From Trichobilharzia regenti (lineage: Eukaryota > Platyhelminthes > Trematoda > Strigeidida > Schistosomatidae): a stretch of DNA of 64,000 nucleotides. Numbering within the stretch: position 1 is the first letter of the stretch; every line of letters starts with the position of its first letter. Location of the stretch: the NCBI GenBank assembly GCA_944472135.2, contig OX235264.1, positions 83,276,319 through 83,340,318 on the forward strand, in the 5' to 3' direction. Below are positions 46,641 through 56,461 of the stretch, in pieces. The notes under the pieces were generated by a model, which was not told the DNA's origin, ran no database searches, and saw only the letters and a program-made list of their open reading frames with translations. The position numbers were made by a program, and so were the translations under genes.

Positions 46641-46959
46641 GCTATTGCTCGGCCACAGTCAGTGAGATGCATACCAGAACCATTGAGAACTGGTGGTGAT
46701 GTTAAATTGTTATTGAACAAGTACTTCCTTTTATGATGTCGATAGGTTGTGAAATACAATTCTAAATAAGTTGGACATCCAAAAACCAGCGCATTTGATC
46801 TGTCAGGGCTGTCATGGTCATCACGTTCCATTTGTATGGTTTTTGTCAATTTACACATTCTTATGATTTTCACTAGCTTAGCCTTTCTGTAAAGTTCTTC
46901 CGTTATAACGTATTCAATTCCTAACTGAGGAAACGACACATCGATACGTCCCAAAATTA

Positions 46960-47458
46960 TTTCGCTTGATAAATAGTTAACTTGTAGAGACTACATAGTG
47001 AAATTTAATATTAATGATTCGTAGAAGAAAATGGTGTTTCTCTGAATGGTCTAGTCTCAAGTAATGTATAGCTTGTTGTTGTTTTCATTCATTTGCATGT
47101 GAATTAAATTGTCAAAAACTGTCATTTCCGTACTGTTGCCATCTTGTGGTTGAGTTATTCTAATAATGAAACTGTCTACTATCAAACTGCAGTTGAAGTA
47201 AACTGAAGAATAAAAGTGAAAATCACAAAATATTTTGTGTTTTTGAATTCTCTTGACAGTTTATCAAACAAAATGCACAACATCGGTTTTATACATATTT
47301 ACAGCAGACATAGATTACTTTCTTCCATAGAAAGCAAGAAAACCTACAGAATTGTCAACTGTAAAATGAAAATAACCTGAATTTACTCAAGAAACCACTG
47401 AATTCTATTTTAATTAAAACAATTTTAGTACAAAAATAATTTACGAACAACAAGGTTT
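46960..47458. other. No recognised feature
   Basis: AT-rich; no motif seen. Confidence 0.4.
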
Positions 47459-47507
47459 AGCGAAGAGTCTTTTTTCGGTGAATTCATTCACTTAGCTGTA
47501 CAGTCGC
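47459..47507 (-). ncRNA. Hammerhead-like motif, PLE-D left arm
   Basis: The minus strand reads TGTACAGC, CTAAGTGAATGAATTCACC, GAAA, AAAGACTCTT, CGCTA. Helix II (GTGAAT/ATTCAC) is perfect and helix I has three of four pairs. The first core strand is not canonical. Confidence 0.45.
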
Positions 47508-47563
47508 ATTTATATATAATTATTTGTGTGTGTGTGTGTACATTAGGATTGTCAAACAAAATG

Positions 47564-47823
47564 CAGCAGGTCGGGCATGAGGACAAATACTCACCTAAGA
47601 CATTGGCTAGCGGCTGAGCTATGTCGTTGGCCGTTGGATCGGGACCCAAAGGCCTGATAGTCAACGAGCTCACCTTGTAACGCGAAGGCCATGGATTCGA
47701 ACCCCATTGATTTCGTACAGTTGAAGAGTCCCAAACTAGGCTGACGAAACAGCTTTCTAGCACTCCTAGGTTTTCCAATGGTTCTCCGATCGATGTCAGT
47801 TCTTGATGAAATCCTATAACCAG
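47564..47823 (+). mobile_element. SINE-A with perfect 10-bp TSD, inside PLE-D arm
   Basis: AAACAAAATG flanks it at 47554-47563 and 47824-47833. The insert has CGGGACCCAAAGGCCTGATA, GCTCACCTTGTAACGCG, CATGGATTCGAACCCC, AGAGTCCCAAACTAGGCTGA and GATGTCAGTTCTTGATGAAA. Removing it restores the arm reading GTCAAACAAAATGAAGATTA, which confirms the insertion. Confidence 0.93.
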
Positions 47824-47917
47824 AAACAAAATGAAGATTAGTGAAGTTACTACTTACGTCATTAAAATGTTTTTAAATTTTGATGAATAATCAAAATTGC
47901 AACTAGAGCGGTAAAGA

Positions 47918-49705
47918 TTGTTATTATTATTATATGCTTTAATTCCTAGAGGAACATAGGGTTTCAGCCGCGCGTCTCCATTGCCTTCGGTTCTAGGCCA
48001 ACGTTTTCACTCCACTCCAAGTCTGACCACATGCGTTCATTTCCTCTTCACATGACCTCCTCCAAGTCACACTCACACTGACGACCAATTCGCCACTTCC
48101 CTTTCGCGTTCCGCTCGAGCGATGGCTTGTCTACTGATGTCACTTGATGGTTTGTTGTCTCAGAGTATGCCCAGCCAATCCATCTCCATTTCTTCCTGCA
48201 CCTTTTTTGCATAATCGGTCCCTATTGGTTTCCTCTCAGACATCCTAGTTTCTGATCTTTTCTGGCCGGCCATCTGATCTTGAGTATTGAGCGAAGACAA
48301 CTGTTGATGAAGGTCTGTAGTTTGTTGGAGATGCTCCTTATGATGCATCAAGTCTCTGATCCATCCGTATAATAGCATTGACTTCACGCTGAACTTGAAA
48401 ATCCCCATCTTATTTTCATTTTCATGCTGAGTGCTGTTGACCTCCACAAAAACTTGACATGAGTAATGAAAGCTTGTCTTGCTTTTCTGATTCTAGCTTT
48501 GATATCCTCGTCAGTTCCGTCTGCCTGTAGTTGAAACGATGCTTCCCATGTAGGTGGGTAGGTGAAGGAGATTGTTTCTTTCAGGTTCCTGCCATTTATG
48601 CTGGCTGATTGTTGTCTGTTGTTGTTGCTGCTGCTGTTGATGTTGGTGTTGGCCAGGAATCTTCATCACCTACCTCTGTTTTCTCTATATTCACCTGACG
48701 GAAGTCCTATCTTCTTTGGATGCTTCTTCTGCCAGCTTGTTGCTTTTCACTTGCATATCTTCCAGTTTGTGGGAAATCAGACATGTATCATCATGGGCGA
48801 AGTCCAGATCCTCCAAGTTTGTCTTTGTGTGAGTCCATTTTATGCCTGTTCCCTCGTTGGTTGCCGTTGTCTGTCGCATTAACCAATCTACTGCAATCAG
48901 TAAAATCATTGGCGATAGTAGACAGCCAGCTTGCCTCACTCCCGTCCCCACTTCGGAGGCTCCCGTAAGTTTCCCGTTGTGGATTACTTGGCATGCAGAA
49001 TTGTCGTATAACTGTTGGATGAGATGTATAATTGTCGATGGGACCCCCTAGTAGCGAAGTAGTTTCCAAATGACCTCTCGATCGACGCTGTCTAGTGAAG
49101 GCCTTTTCAAAGTCGATGAAGTTGGGATAGAGAGGTGACTGACATTCCAAACTTTGTTCAATGATGATCCGTAGTGTGGCGATTTGATCAATACATGATT
49201 TGTTTCTCCTGAATCTAGCTTGTTCCGGAGGAAGTTTTTCATCTAGGGTGGCTTGTTTGATTCTCAAAAGGATGATCCGGCTTAGTATTTTGCTTGGAAT
49301 GGACAGGAGCATAATTCCGCGCCAGTTTTTACGTTGACTTAAGTCTCCTTTCTTTGGTAGTTTGAATAAGTATCCTTTCTTGCGATCCCCAGGTACTTTG
49401 CCCTCTTTCCACACCTTCTCCAGCAGTGGCGTCATCAAGTCAGCTGTTGTCTCTGGGTCTATTTTCAATGCTTCTGCTGGGATTCCATATTGTCCTGGTG
49501 CTTTCCTAGCTGTTAGCATCTTGATTGCATTCAGGACTTCTGATTTTGTCCGGGGGGGGTCAATGTTCACTGGTAGTTCTGCTTTTGTCATTGGTATTGT
49601 TGGGCGTGTTGTAGGTGGTGGTCGATTCAGAAGTCTTTTGAAGTGTTCAGCCCAGTGTTTTCTTTGCTCTACTTCTTTGGTGATTGACTTTCCATTGTCA
49701 TAGGC
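47918..49705 (-). mobile_element. RTE copy 7, 5'-truncated RT
   Basis: The minus strand ends with CCTCTAGGAATTAAAGC and an (ATA)n tail at 47918-47940. Up to about 49051 the frame from 49723 is open: KHWAEHFKRLLNRPPPTTRP, KSEVLNAIKMLTARKAPGQY, KGDLSQRKNWRGIMLLS, PEQARFRRNKSCIDQIATLR, FIDFEKAF. It then carries the same 4-bp insertion as copies 6 and 8 and continues out of frame. Motif B reads RQAGCLLSPMILL and the catalytic box is FAHDD, mutated. It separates the left arm of PLE-D from its coding remnant. Confidence 0.9.
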
Positions 49706-49711
49706 ACAAAA

Positions 49712-50360
49712 AGTAGAATCCACAGAATATGCAGCCCCGAATCAGTAGAAGAGGAGATCACTTTTTTGAGGAAGACACTACTTGAGGATGGCTATCCACC
49801 AGGCTTTACAGATAAACATATAAAGCTGAAATCAACAAAGAACAACCAGTCTCTGTGCTGAAGGAGATGCTATACATGAATATGGAGTTCAAAGACGACC
49901 TTCTGGATGACATCTTAGAGAGAAGAATATCTAACACCCTGAAAAGAACATCCCCTGCTGCTACGTTACGATCGGTATTCTCAAGGCACCCACTGTTGTT
50001 CAACAACTCCAAAGATGATTTATCTCATTTGACCACTTCTATGTGTATATACCAATTTACTTGCTCATATGGAGCGAAAGAGATATATAGGTCGTTCGAT
50101 GGATGTCAAAGCACATTATCGCGCTTGGCTCCGAAAAAATAACAGTAGATCAATAAGGAGTACTATATTTGAACATATATTCAACATTGGTCAATCAATA
50201 TTTAAGGAGCATTCGGTCAAAGTCATCTACAAAGTCAAAAGAAGCCTCCCGAAAACGGTAAGCTTACATGTGCTTTGCATTTCGGAGGCCTTAGAGATTC
50301 GGATAGAAAACCCTGATTTATGCAAACTTCTCCACCTCCTCCTTACAACTTGGGTATAAT
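49712..50360 (+). pseudogene. PLE-D: post-RT region and GIY-YIG nuclease
   Basis: Reads ESVEEEITFLRKTLLEDGYP, PGFTDKHIKL, then (49855 on) MEFKDDLLDDILERRISNTL, KRTSPAATLRSVFSRHPLLF, TTSMCIYQFTCSYGAKE. After a frame change come YIGRSMDVKAHYRAWLRK, SRSIRSTIFEHIFNIGQSIF and KVIYKVKRSLPKTVSLHVLC. It is the same family as the PLE at 42.8 kb. The Tyr and Arg of the nuclease core (CIYQF, YIGRS) are retained. Confidence 0.85.
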
Positions 50361-50439
50361 TCGAAGTTCTACTATCTGGTTAACAGCATTTCTTTTTGAA
50401 TGTTTGCATGACTTCTTAGTAACGTCTGCCACGTCACCA

Positions 50440-50790
50440 ACTCTTTATTTAGTCTTTCTACCTATTACATAATTTATTTACTTATATAATCTTTCATTGA
50501 CATCCTGTTTCATATTACGCAACCCTTGTCAATACTTAACGATCTCCAACCACCCTAGTTACAATTGTGATTATTCATTACTTTTTAGAAACATTTTGAT
50601 GCCGTAAACAGTAACCTAACTACTTTTTATTTTACTTTTGTTTTACAATCCTAATGTGCTCACACACACACACAAATAGTTATATATATAAATGTGACTG
50701 TACAGCTAAGTGAATGAATTCGCCGAAGAGAAACTCTTCGCTGAGCTTTGTTGTTCTTATATTCATGTCTGGATGAGTATTTTCCATGAA
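50440..50790. repeat. Right inverted arm of PLE-D
   Basis: Follows the PLE-D coding end. From 50515 (ATTACGCAACCCTTGTCAAT) it also matches arm C, and from 50560 it is the inverted counterpart of 47459-47917. After the hammerhead-like motif comes CATGTCTGGATGAGTATTTT, found in related form at 15002 and 18350. Confidence 0.85.
50695..50745 (+). ncRNA. Hammerhead-like motif, PLE-D right arm
   Basis: Reads TGTACAGC, CTAAGTGAATGAATTCGCC, GAAGAGAAACTCTT, C, GCTG. Helix I (CAGC/GCTG), helix II (GTGAAT/ATTCGC with one wobble) and helix III (GAG/CTC) all pair. Confidence 0.5.
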
Positions 50791-50799
50791 TTAAAATTA

Positions 50800-51153
50800 T
50801 TTTTTGGAAAACGTAAGCTCATGGTATTTGATCATGATGTTCTTGTCGTCTTAAAGTGAATATCATTCAAGTGAATTGACATTATATAACATTTTGAGTG
50901 ATCATTCCACACTTCTGACCTTTCTTTTCAAATCCTCTCTTCATGGATAACTAACTCAGGAAGAATGGCTAGTCTTTATCTGTCGTCTGGTGCTCCCACT
51001 CAGTGTAACCAACTTTAAACTGATGAATTTAGATAACACATTTACAAGTTGTAATTGAGTACTTCAATCTAATTGAGTTTGAAATGCAATCCATTATTAT
51101 AGCTTTCTGGTATTTGGAGTAAATAATGTATATTGATGAACCTAGCATCATTT
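50800..51153. other. No recognised feature
   Basis: Nothing recognisable. Confidence 0.4.
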
Positions 51154-51365
51154 TCTTTCTTTACGTTCCCAGTGGAACATACAGCTTCAAGCTAGAGCTT
51201 TAAAGTTTCTGTAGCAGTGGTGTTTACTTTTATTGGATGAGGTCACTAGCCACATGCCTAACCTTGTCTCTTTACCAGTCTAATTACTAGTTTAGCGAGG
51301 TAAAGGAGTGAGTCGGCTGGAGATCGAACCCCGGACCATATGTTGGTGGTTGGCGACCATTCTAC
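51154..51365 (-). mobile_element. SINE-B copy, minus strand
   Basis: Minus strand: a head with ATGGTCGCCAACCACC and TCCGGGGTTCGATCTCC, body TTTACCTCGCTAAACTAG, GTAAAGAGACAAGGTT, GCTACAGAAACTTTAAAG, tail GCTGTATGTTCCACTGGGAA. It is more diverged than the copy at 51423. Confidence 0.85.
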
Positions 51366-51422
51366 CACACACTTCCCATCTAGAAAGTGAAAATCTGATT
51401 ATTATGAATTTTATGGAAATCC

Positions 51423-51658
51423 GTGCGTCGGTGGCACAGTGGTTAGGACGCTCGCCACCATGCACATGGTCCGAGGTTCGACCCCCGGTCAACGCACTCC
51501 TTTACCTCGCTAAGCCAGAAATAATTCTGGTAAAGAGGAAAGGTTGGGCATGAGGCTAGCAACCCCATCCTGTAAAAATAAACACTGCTACAGAAACTTC
51601 AAGCCACTAGCTTGAAGCCCTATGTTCCACTGGGAACGTGAAGGAAAAATTATTATTA
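51423..51658 (+). mobile_element. SINE-B with 12-bp TSD
   Basis: TTATGGAAATCC occurs at 51411-51422 and 51659-51670. Head GTGCGTCGGTGGCACAGTGG and CCGAGGTTCGACCCCC, body GTAAAGAGGAAAGGTTGGGC, GCTAGCAACCCCATCCTG, GCTACAGAAACTTCAAGCC, tail CTTGAAGCCCTATGTTCCAC, TGGGAACGTGAAGGAAAA with (TTA)n. This is the clearest SINE-B in the window. Confidence 0.94.
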
Positions 51659-51670
51659 TTATGGAAATCC

Positions 51671-53217
51671 AATTCAGCCTCAAACAGAATGTCAGTTGGC
51701 AACATTTCCTAAATCTCTTAAATATGAAGTCAGACATTTTCTAACAGACATTGGCTGGATTGTATTTTTCATCACATTTCATTTTTGTAAGACGTTTCTA
51801 ATTACCTTCTTATAGTTTGTTATTCTCAAAGACAATAGAAGTGATTTTATTTTCTTTTATCATCGTCAAAATATGATCTTTCAGAACCTCTTCACATTAC
51901 ACTGACGAACAAACTTGACTAATATTTAGTTAACCTCAGACTGCTATTTTTAATCTTTAACTGTACCCATATGTAGCTATACTAGTTTACTGATTGCATA
52001 CAACCATGCACATTTCTTCAATACCTGATAGGTCGACATGCCTATCGATTACACACCTATCTAAGTATCAAACTTTTCAGATTTTAATAGCACGTTTTAC
52101 AGACTATCATTATACAACTTGTATACTTAAAAGCGTAATTAATGAGCAATTTTATTCTGAGATTTAAGAACAATTAAATTTTTATAAGAAGATATTTTTT
52201 TAGATTCAAAAATACTTGTATCTAATACTTGTAAGATTCTGAGGGTTGAGGGGCATGTATCGGTTTAACATGCTGAGATTTTTATGGAATCTAACTAAAT
52301 TTTAACCAGTAAATATGGCGTACTCACTTGACATTTTCAGTGGTGTAAATGGCGTGCTAATGACGTTTGAAATCTATTACCTATCAGTCAATCAAACTTG
52401 TGCAAAGTAAAATGTCATCTATGTTTAACTTCAAAATTAATGAATCATAAAAACGACTATGAATCTTTTAACTAACTCAAGCACTTGAGTTACTGAATTA
52501 CATTTACAGATAGACAGAGGGACAGACTATCAAGAAATTCAGTGAAATAAACATGCTGATTCAGACCCACGCATCCCTCATCATCTGTATAGTTAGCTGA
52601 GATAACAGTTAATACAACTGAATAGATTGAGACCTAACGTGTTAATCATAAAGTCAACCACAAAAACAATACAAGCGCCAGTCGAAAAGAAGAAGAGAAC
52701 GTGGACTGTTGATAAGAGAGGTATTTTGCGGTAAATAACAGTCAAAACAGCTGATAGTAATGTTAAATATGTATTTCAAATAACTCGGACAAATGTAATT
52801 ATCACTGAAAAGTTTAAAAAGCTGGATAAACAAAAACCTGCATGCGTAAGAGAAAACTGTTTAAATAGAGTGATCCCAGGTTTAAAGGCTACTGACATGA
52901 AAAGTTAGTCAAAATCAGGAATATATAACACGATTTACAATTTCGTAAAATGCTCGAGAAGTTTATCAGAAACCTCATACTATTAATGAGGAGATTGTTT
53001 GAGATAAACCTGTTGATGAGTATTATGAAACAAGAAACATTGACCAAACATTCTAAGGGCCTTATGTTGCTCTACGGTGGGCAACTTCATCCTGCCAGCT
53101 AAGTCTGTAACCACATTACAGTTTAATAGTTGGAATATTGGCTAGCACTAGGAATCTGATGGCCTATTCCATTACGACTTGATGATGAGTCAGTGAGCAT
53201 TAATCCATTAAACAAAG
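51671..53217. other. No recognised feature
   Basis: AT-rich; no coding motif or shared repeat was found over 1.5 kb. Confidence 0.4.
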
Positions 53218-53230
53218 AAAACAAGAATGC

Positions 53231-53804
53231 ATTGAGGATTTAATCATGAGCTGACATCAGTTAGAGAACTACTGGAACACCTGGGAGTACTGGACAGCTG
53301 TTTCATCCTAGTTTGGGACTACTCAGCAGTACGCACCAACCGGGGTTCGAGCCTAGGACCTTCTGGTTACAAGGCGATCTCGTAGACCATTGAGCCACTG
53401 GGACCCTATCCAATGGTTCTTGAATTCTAACTTCTGCCAATTCACGATATAGGGCGACCGCTTTGCAGTGTCTTCTTCGACGAGTTACTGAATCATCTTC
53501 ATCCTGCTGTACCCTACTGGTCACAGCTTCCCACTAGAACCCCAGGTTAACTGCCTGAATAGGGCCAGTCGCTAGTGAGCATCAGATTAGTTTTCAAGTA
53601 TTGACTCAATGGTCTTCAAGCTCGCCTTTTAACCAGAAGGTCCTGGGTTTGAACCCCGGTTGATGCGTACTGATGAGGAGTCCAAAACTTGCACGAAACA
53701 ACTGTCTAGTACTCCCAGGTGTTCCAGTGGTTCTCTAACTGATGTCAGCTCATGATTAAATCTTCCATGCAATCAAACAAAATCCCTAAAAAACCAATAC
53801 TTGA
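53231..53804. mobile_element. Composite inverted SINE-A dimer with 13-bp TSD
   Basis: The left part (to about 53600) is a minus-strand SINE-A with head GTGGCTCAATGGTCTACGAG, CGCCTTGTAACCAGAAGG and CTAGGCTCGAACCCC. The right part (from about 53605) is a plus-strand partial copy starting ACTCAATGGTCTTCAAGCTC and ending AATCCCTAAAAAACCAATAC, TTGAAAAAC. AAAACAAGAATGC flanks the whole unit at 53218-53230 and 53805-53817, so both halves arrived together. Confidence 0.8.
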
Positions 53805-53817
53805 AAAACAAGAATGC

Positions 53818-54195
53818 TAAATATTACTAAGTAAATACGTTGAAGTCTTCGGTGTATGGGATCGGTAGAGACTAAATATACTGCTACACAATGATAATAG
53901 AAGTGTAATTTAACAAGAGAGAAAATGATGCTCATCCGCCGTAATTAATGTATGAGATTTAATCATATTTTCAAGTGTTTTCTTTCAGTTTCATTAATTT
54001 CATGGTAAATTTCGCCGTGAACTGACGTAAATTACGAAACCATTGAAGACAGCTGAGATTTAACTCGTCCTGGTTTAGGAGTGTATCAAGGATTTAGTCA
54101 AGAGCTCTTTAGGTCAGTGGGCAAGGACATTAGTATCCAGCTACAAAGTCGGAATCCAATGATCCAAGAAAAACCGTGGCTGAAATAAATGAACA
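53818..54195. other. No recognised feature
   Basis: Nothing recognisable. Confidence 0.4.
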
Positions 54196-54210
54196 TAAGA
54201 GCAAATAGTT

Positions 54211-54262
54211 CGGTGAAGAGTCTCTTTTCGAAGAATCCATTCACTTGGCCGTACAGTTGCAG
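54211..54262 (-). ncRNA. Hammerhead-like motif with a compensatory change
   Basis: The minus strand reads TGTACGGC, CAAGTGAATGGATTCTT, CGAAA, AGAGACTCTT, C, ACCG. Helix III is perfect. In helix I an A-T pair of other copies (CAGC/GCTG) is replaced by G-C (CGGC with xCCG), which supports a real paired helix. PLE coding remnants lie upstream on the same strand at 54850-55610. Confidence 0.45.
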
Positions 54263-54339
54263 TTATACATAACTATTTCTTTATGCGTGTGTACATTAGG
54301 TTTGAAAGACAAGAATTATTATAATTATTTCATTACTTT

Positions 54340-54490
54340 ACGTTCTGAGTGGAACATAGGGCTTGAAGCTGGAGCTTGGAAGTTTCGGTAGTGGTGATAT
54401 TTATGTTTACGGGGTGGGGTTGCTAGCCTCACGTCCGAACTTCGCTCTATACTGGTCTTGTTATCGGCTTAATGAGATTTTGGGAGCATA
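54340..54490 (-). mobile_element. SINE-B 3' part, minus strand
   Basis: Minus strand: GCTAGCAACCCCACCCCG, ACCACTACCGAAACTTCCAA and tail GCCCTATGTTCCACTCAGAA, CGTAAAG. The tRNA head is missing. Confidence 0.75.
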
Positions 54491-54519
54491 ATGAAGAATG
54501 ACCGGAGTATATATATATT

Positions 54520-54670
54520 TTCTATAGTTTGGTTTGTAAGGGTTAATTATGTTTTTACGAGTTGATCACGGATTGATTTCAGTTAGAGAACCATTGAAAA
54601 CCAGGGAGTACTGGACAACTGCTGTTTCATCCTAGTTTGGGAATCATCGGTAGTACGCACCCACTGGGTG
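54520..54670 (-). mobile_element. SINE-A 3' part, minus strand
   Basis: Contains TTGATCACGGATTGATTTCA, GTACTGGACAACTGCTGTTT and CATCCTAGTTTGGGAATCAT as in 9584-9680, and the same flank TATAGTTTGGTTTGTAAGGG seen at 9956. It is cut off before the tRNA head. Confidence 0.8.
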
Positions 54671-54849
54671 TAATTTGAAGTTAGGAGTTAGAAAGGAATA
54701 AATAAGATGAAGACAAAATCAAATGAATACAGATTACATACCAGGTTATCGTACGTGTTAAAGAAAGGAAAGTTTAAAGCCATAGTATTTAAACGGATTC
54801 GATAAGCCACTTTTGTATGTTAAGTTAGAAGTCCCCTTGTGTATAGCAA

Positions 54850-55610
54850 GAGGTGAACCGATGAAGGAAATATATATATTGTAAGCGACGGAACATTGTG
54901 TTTGAATTTCTCATGAATAAGAGGTTGAGTGGAGAATATGAGACGTTGAAATTTAGCGAAGAATGTTCTTTCAACCTCTCTCGATAATCCACCTTGAAGA
55001 ATTTCAGCTATTGTGTCACCTTTTGAAATTTCAGATTAACCACCGACGTTTTCTTTGATATTTCCGTCTTTTGTGGGTTACCTTCCATATGTTTACTGAA
55101 GAATGCTGATGGATAACCATTGTGAATAAGAGTGTTACGGAAAGACTGCAGTCCTCTGTTTATTGTGTCTCAACCGCATATGCGACTGATTCTTGGGAGA
55201 AGGGATTTGATAAGGTTTCTTTTACTACTTAATAGGACAAAGTTGCAGAAGTTAGTCAGTTGGCCGTTCCATTTTAGTTTATAGTGCAGTGATCTCTGGA
55301 CTGGTCTATCATTTCTTCACAAAAACTGAACATCTAAGAGGTGGGTGGGGCTTTCTTTCTTTCTGACTCAACTTCTAGGGTAAAACTAACTGATCCATGA
55401 GTGTTATTAAATACTTTAATGATTTTATTTAGATCGACATTTTCATGACCAATGGTGAAAAAATTATCTCTGTAGTGCTTATAGACTTTTAATGGACTTA
55501 TACCTGGTTGTAGAGTATTCGATTCTAGGTGTAGCATGAAACAGCCTGTAAGTGGTGGACCAAGAACTAATATTGAGACATACACTCAACGTCTAGTTCC
55601 TGTTTGATGG
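54850..55610 (-). pseudogene. PLE remnant, RT motif C and downstream
   Basis: Minus strand: open frame 55585-55334 with PGISPLKVYKHYRDNFFTIG, HENVDLNKIIKVFNNTHGSV and SFTLEVESE. RDNFFTIG stands where PLEs have Y(M/V)DDxFIxG, so a catalytic Asp is mutated. Further fragments (KRNLIKSL-like, HNGYPSA) are spread over changing frames down to about 54950. Confidence 0.7.
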
Positions 55611-55690
55611 TGAGATATGTAGACAGAAGGAGAGAGTAGCTATGGGGTCTCCTCTTGGAATCTAAGATGTCTTGTTTTAGTTAGATGTCA
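55560..55690 (+). pseudogene. PLE motif B scrap on plus strand
   Basis: Reads RQKERVAMGSPLG (55620-55660), the conserved motif B of PLEs (QxEGVAMGSPLSP). It faces the minus-strand remnant head to head, so two PLE pieces of opposite orientation meet at about 55.6 kb. Confidence 0.6.
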
Positions 55691-56375
55691 CATGAGTGAG
55701 GTGCTCAGATATTTATTCCCCTTTAATCATACTATTTTCCGTAGGAGTTTTCCCGGTGTATCTGCTCTGGCAGCTACATGTAAATTCAAATATATAGCTG
55801 AAGCTAACAAAAGAAGGATATCTGTCAACTTTTAACTGAACTGGCAAACATGATGAAATGTTTGTGTAGTGTGCTTATAGGTATAAGTAATTAAAGAAAC
55901 TTTTATTTACTACACTGTAAAACTTCAGTTATATACAAGTTGTCCCATGAATTTGTCCAATCACTTTTCGTCTCTTAGAGGCACTCTAACAAATAGAAAA
56001 AACTTAACCTTTCAAAAAGCATTTAGCAACAATTAATACGTAACCTATAGTTTTTTCCCTTTTATTGAATATCCACGACAATTTATTTGATAAGATGAAA
56101 CATCTAGTGAGTAAATTTTCATTAAAGTAAGTGCCGGAATAGAAAATACGTGGTATTGAGTATGAATAGAATGTGGAAATAAAAAGGATATCTCGGTGAG
56201 GTGTGAAAAAGTTTCTCTTGTATGCAATACCATATGATCTTTACTTGCATAGCAGAAGCCTCAGCAACATTTTTCTTAGACCTGTTCTTTCTTTCATTTA
56301 TTCAAGATTGTGAGCATTAAGTGAAATGAGCAAAAGTCACTCATAAAAAACAAACTTCTGTCTATTGGTAACTTT

Positions 56376-56419
<44 letters not shown>

Positions 56420-56450
56420 TTCTATTGTAATATTAATTTGCTCTTTCCTT
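55691..56450. other. No recognised gene; (TA)n at 56379-56418
   Basis: AT-rich DNA ending with about 20 TA units just before the RTE copy 8 target site. Confidence 0.45.
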
Positions 56451-56461
56451 GAGTTCTGAGT

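Larger units (their letters stand above)
47459..47917. repeat. Left inverted arm of PLE-D, split by SINE-A
   Basis: Two pieces, 47459-47563 and 47824-47917, are inverted relative to 50530-50760: shared segments include CTAGTTGCAATTTTGATTAT (minus strand), ACAATCCTAATGTAC, a CA run, and the hammerhead-like region. The arm is cut off at 47917 by the RTE copy 7 tail. Confidence 0.85.

Noticed and set aside
46610..46954. A 114-codon minus-strand frame as a host gene
   Set aside because: It adjoins a decayed PLE, has no recognisable motif or splice context, and is no longer than other chance frames in AT-rich DNA; kept only as a note in the PLE entry.
51437..51495. tRNA-like sequences with A and B boxes (also at 19.77, 53.4, 31.1 and 63.1 kb)
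   Set aside because: They recur with the same non-tRNA bodies and flanking duplications and do not fold into a complete cloverleaf by eye, so they are SINE heads and not functional tRNA genes.
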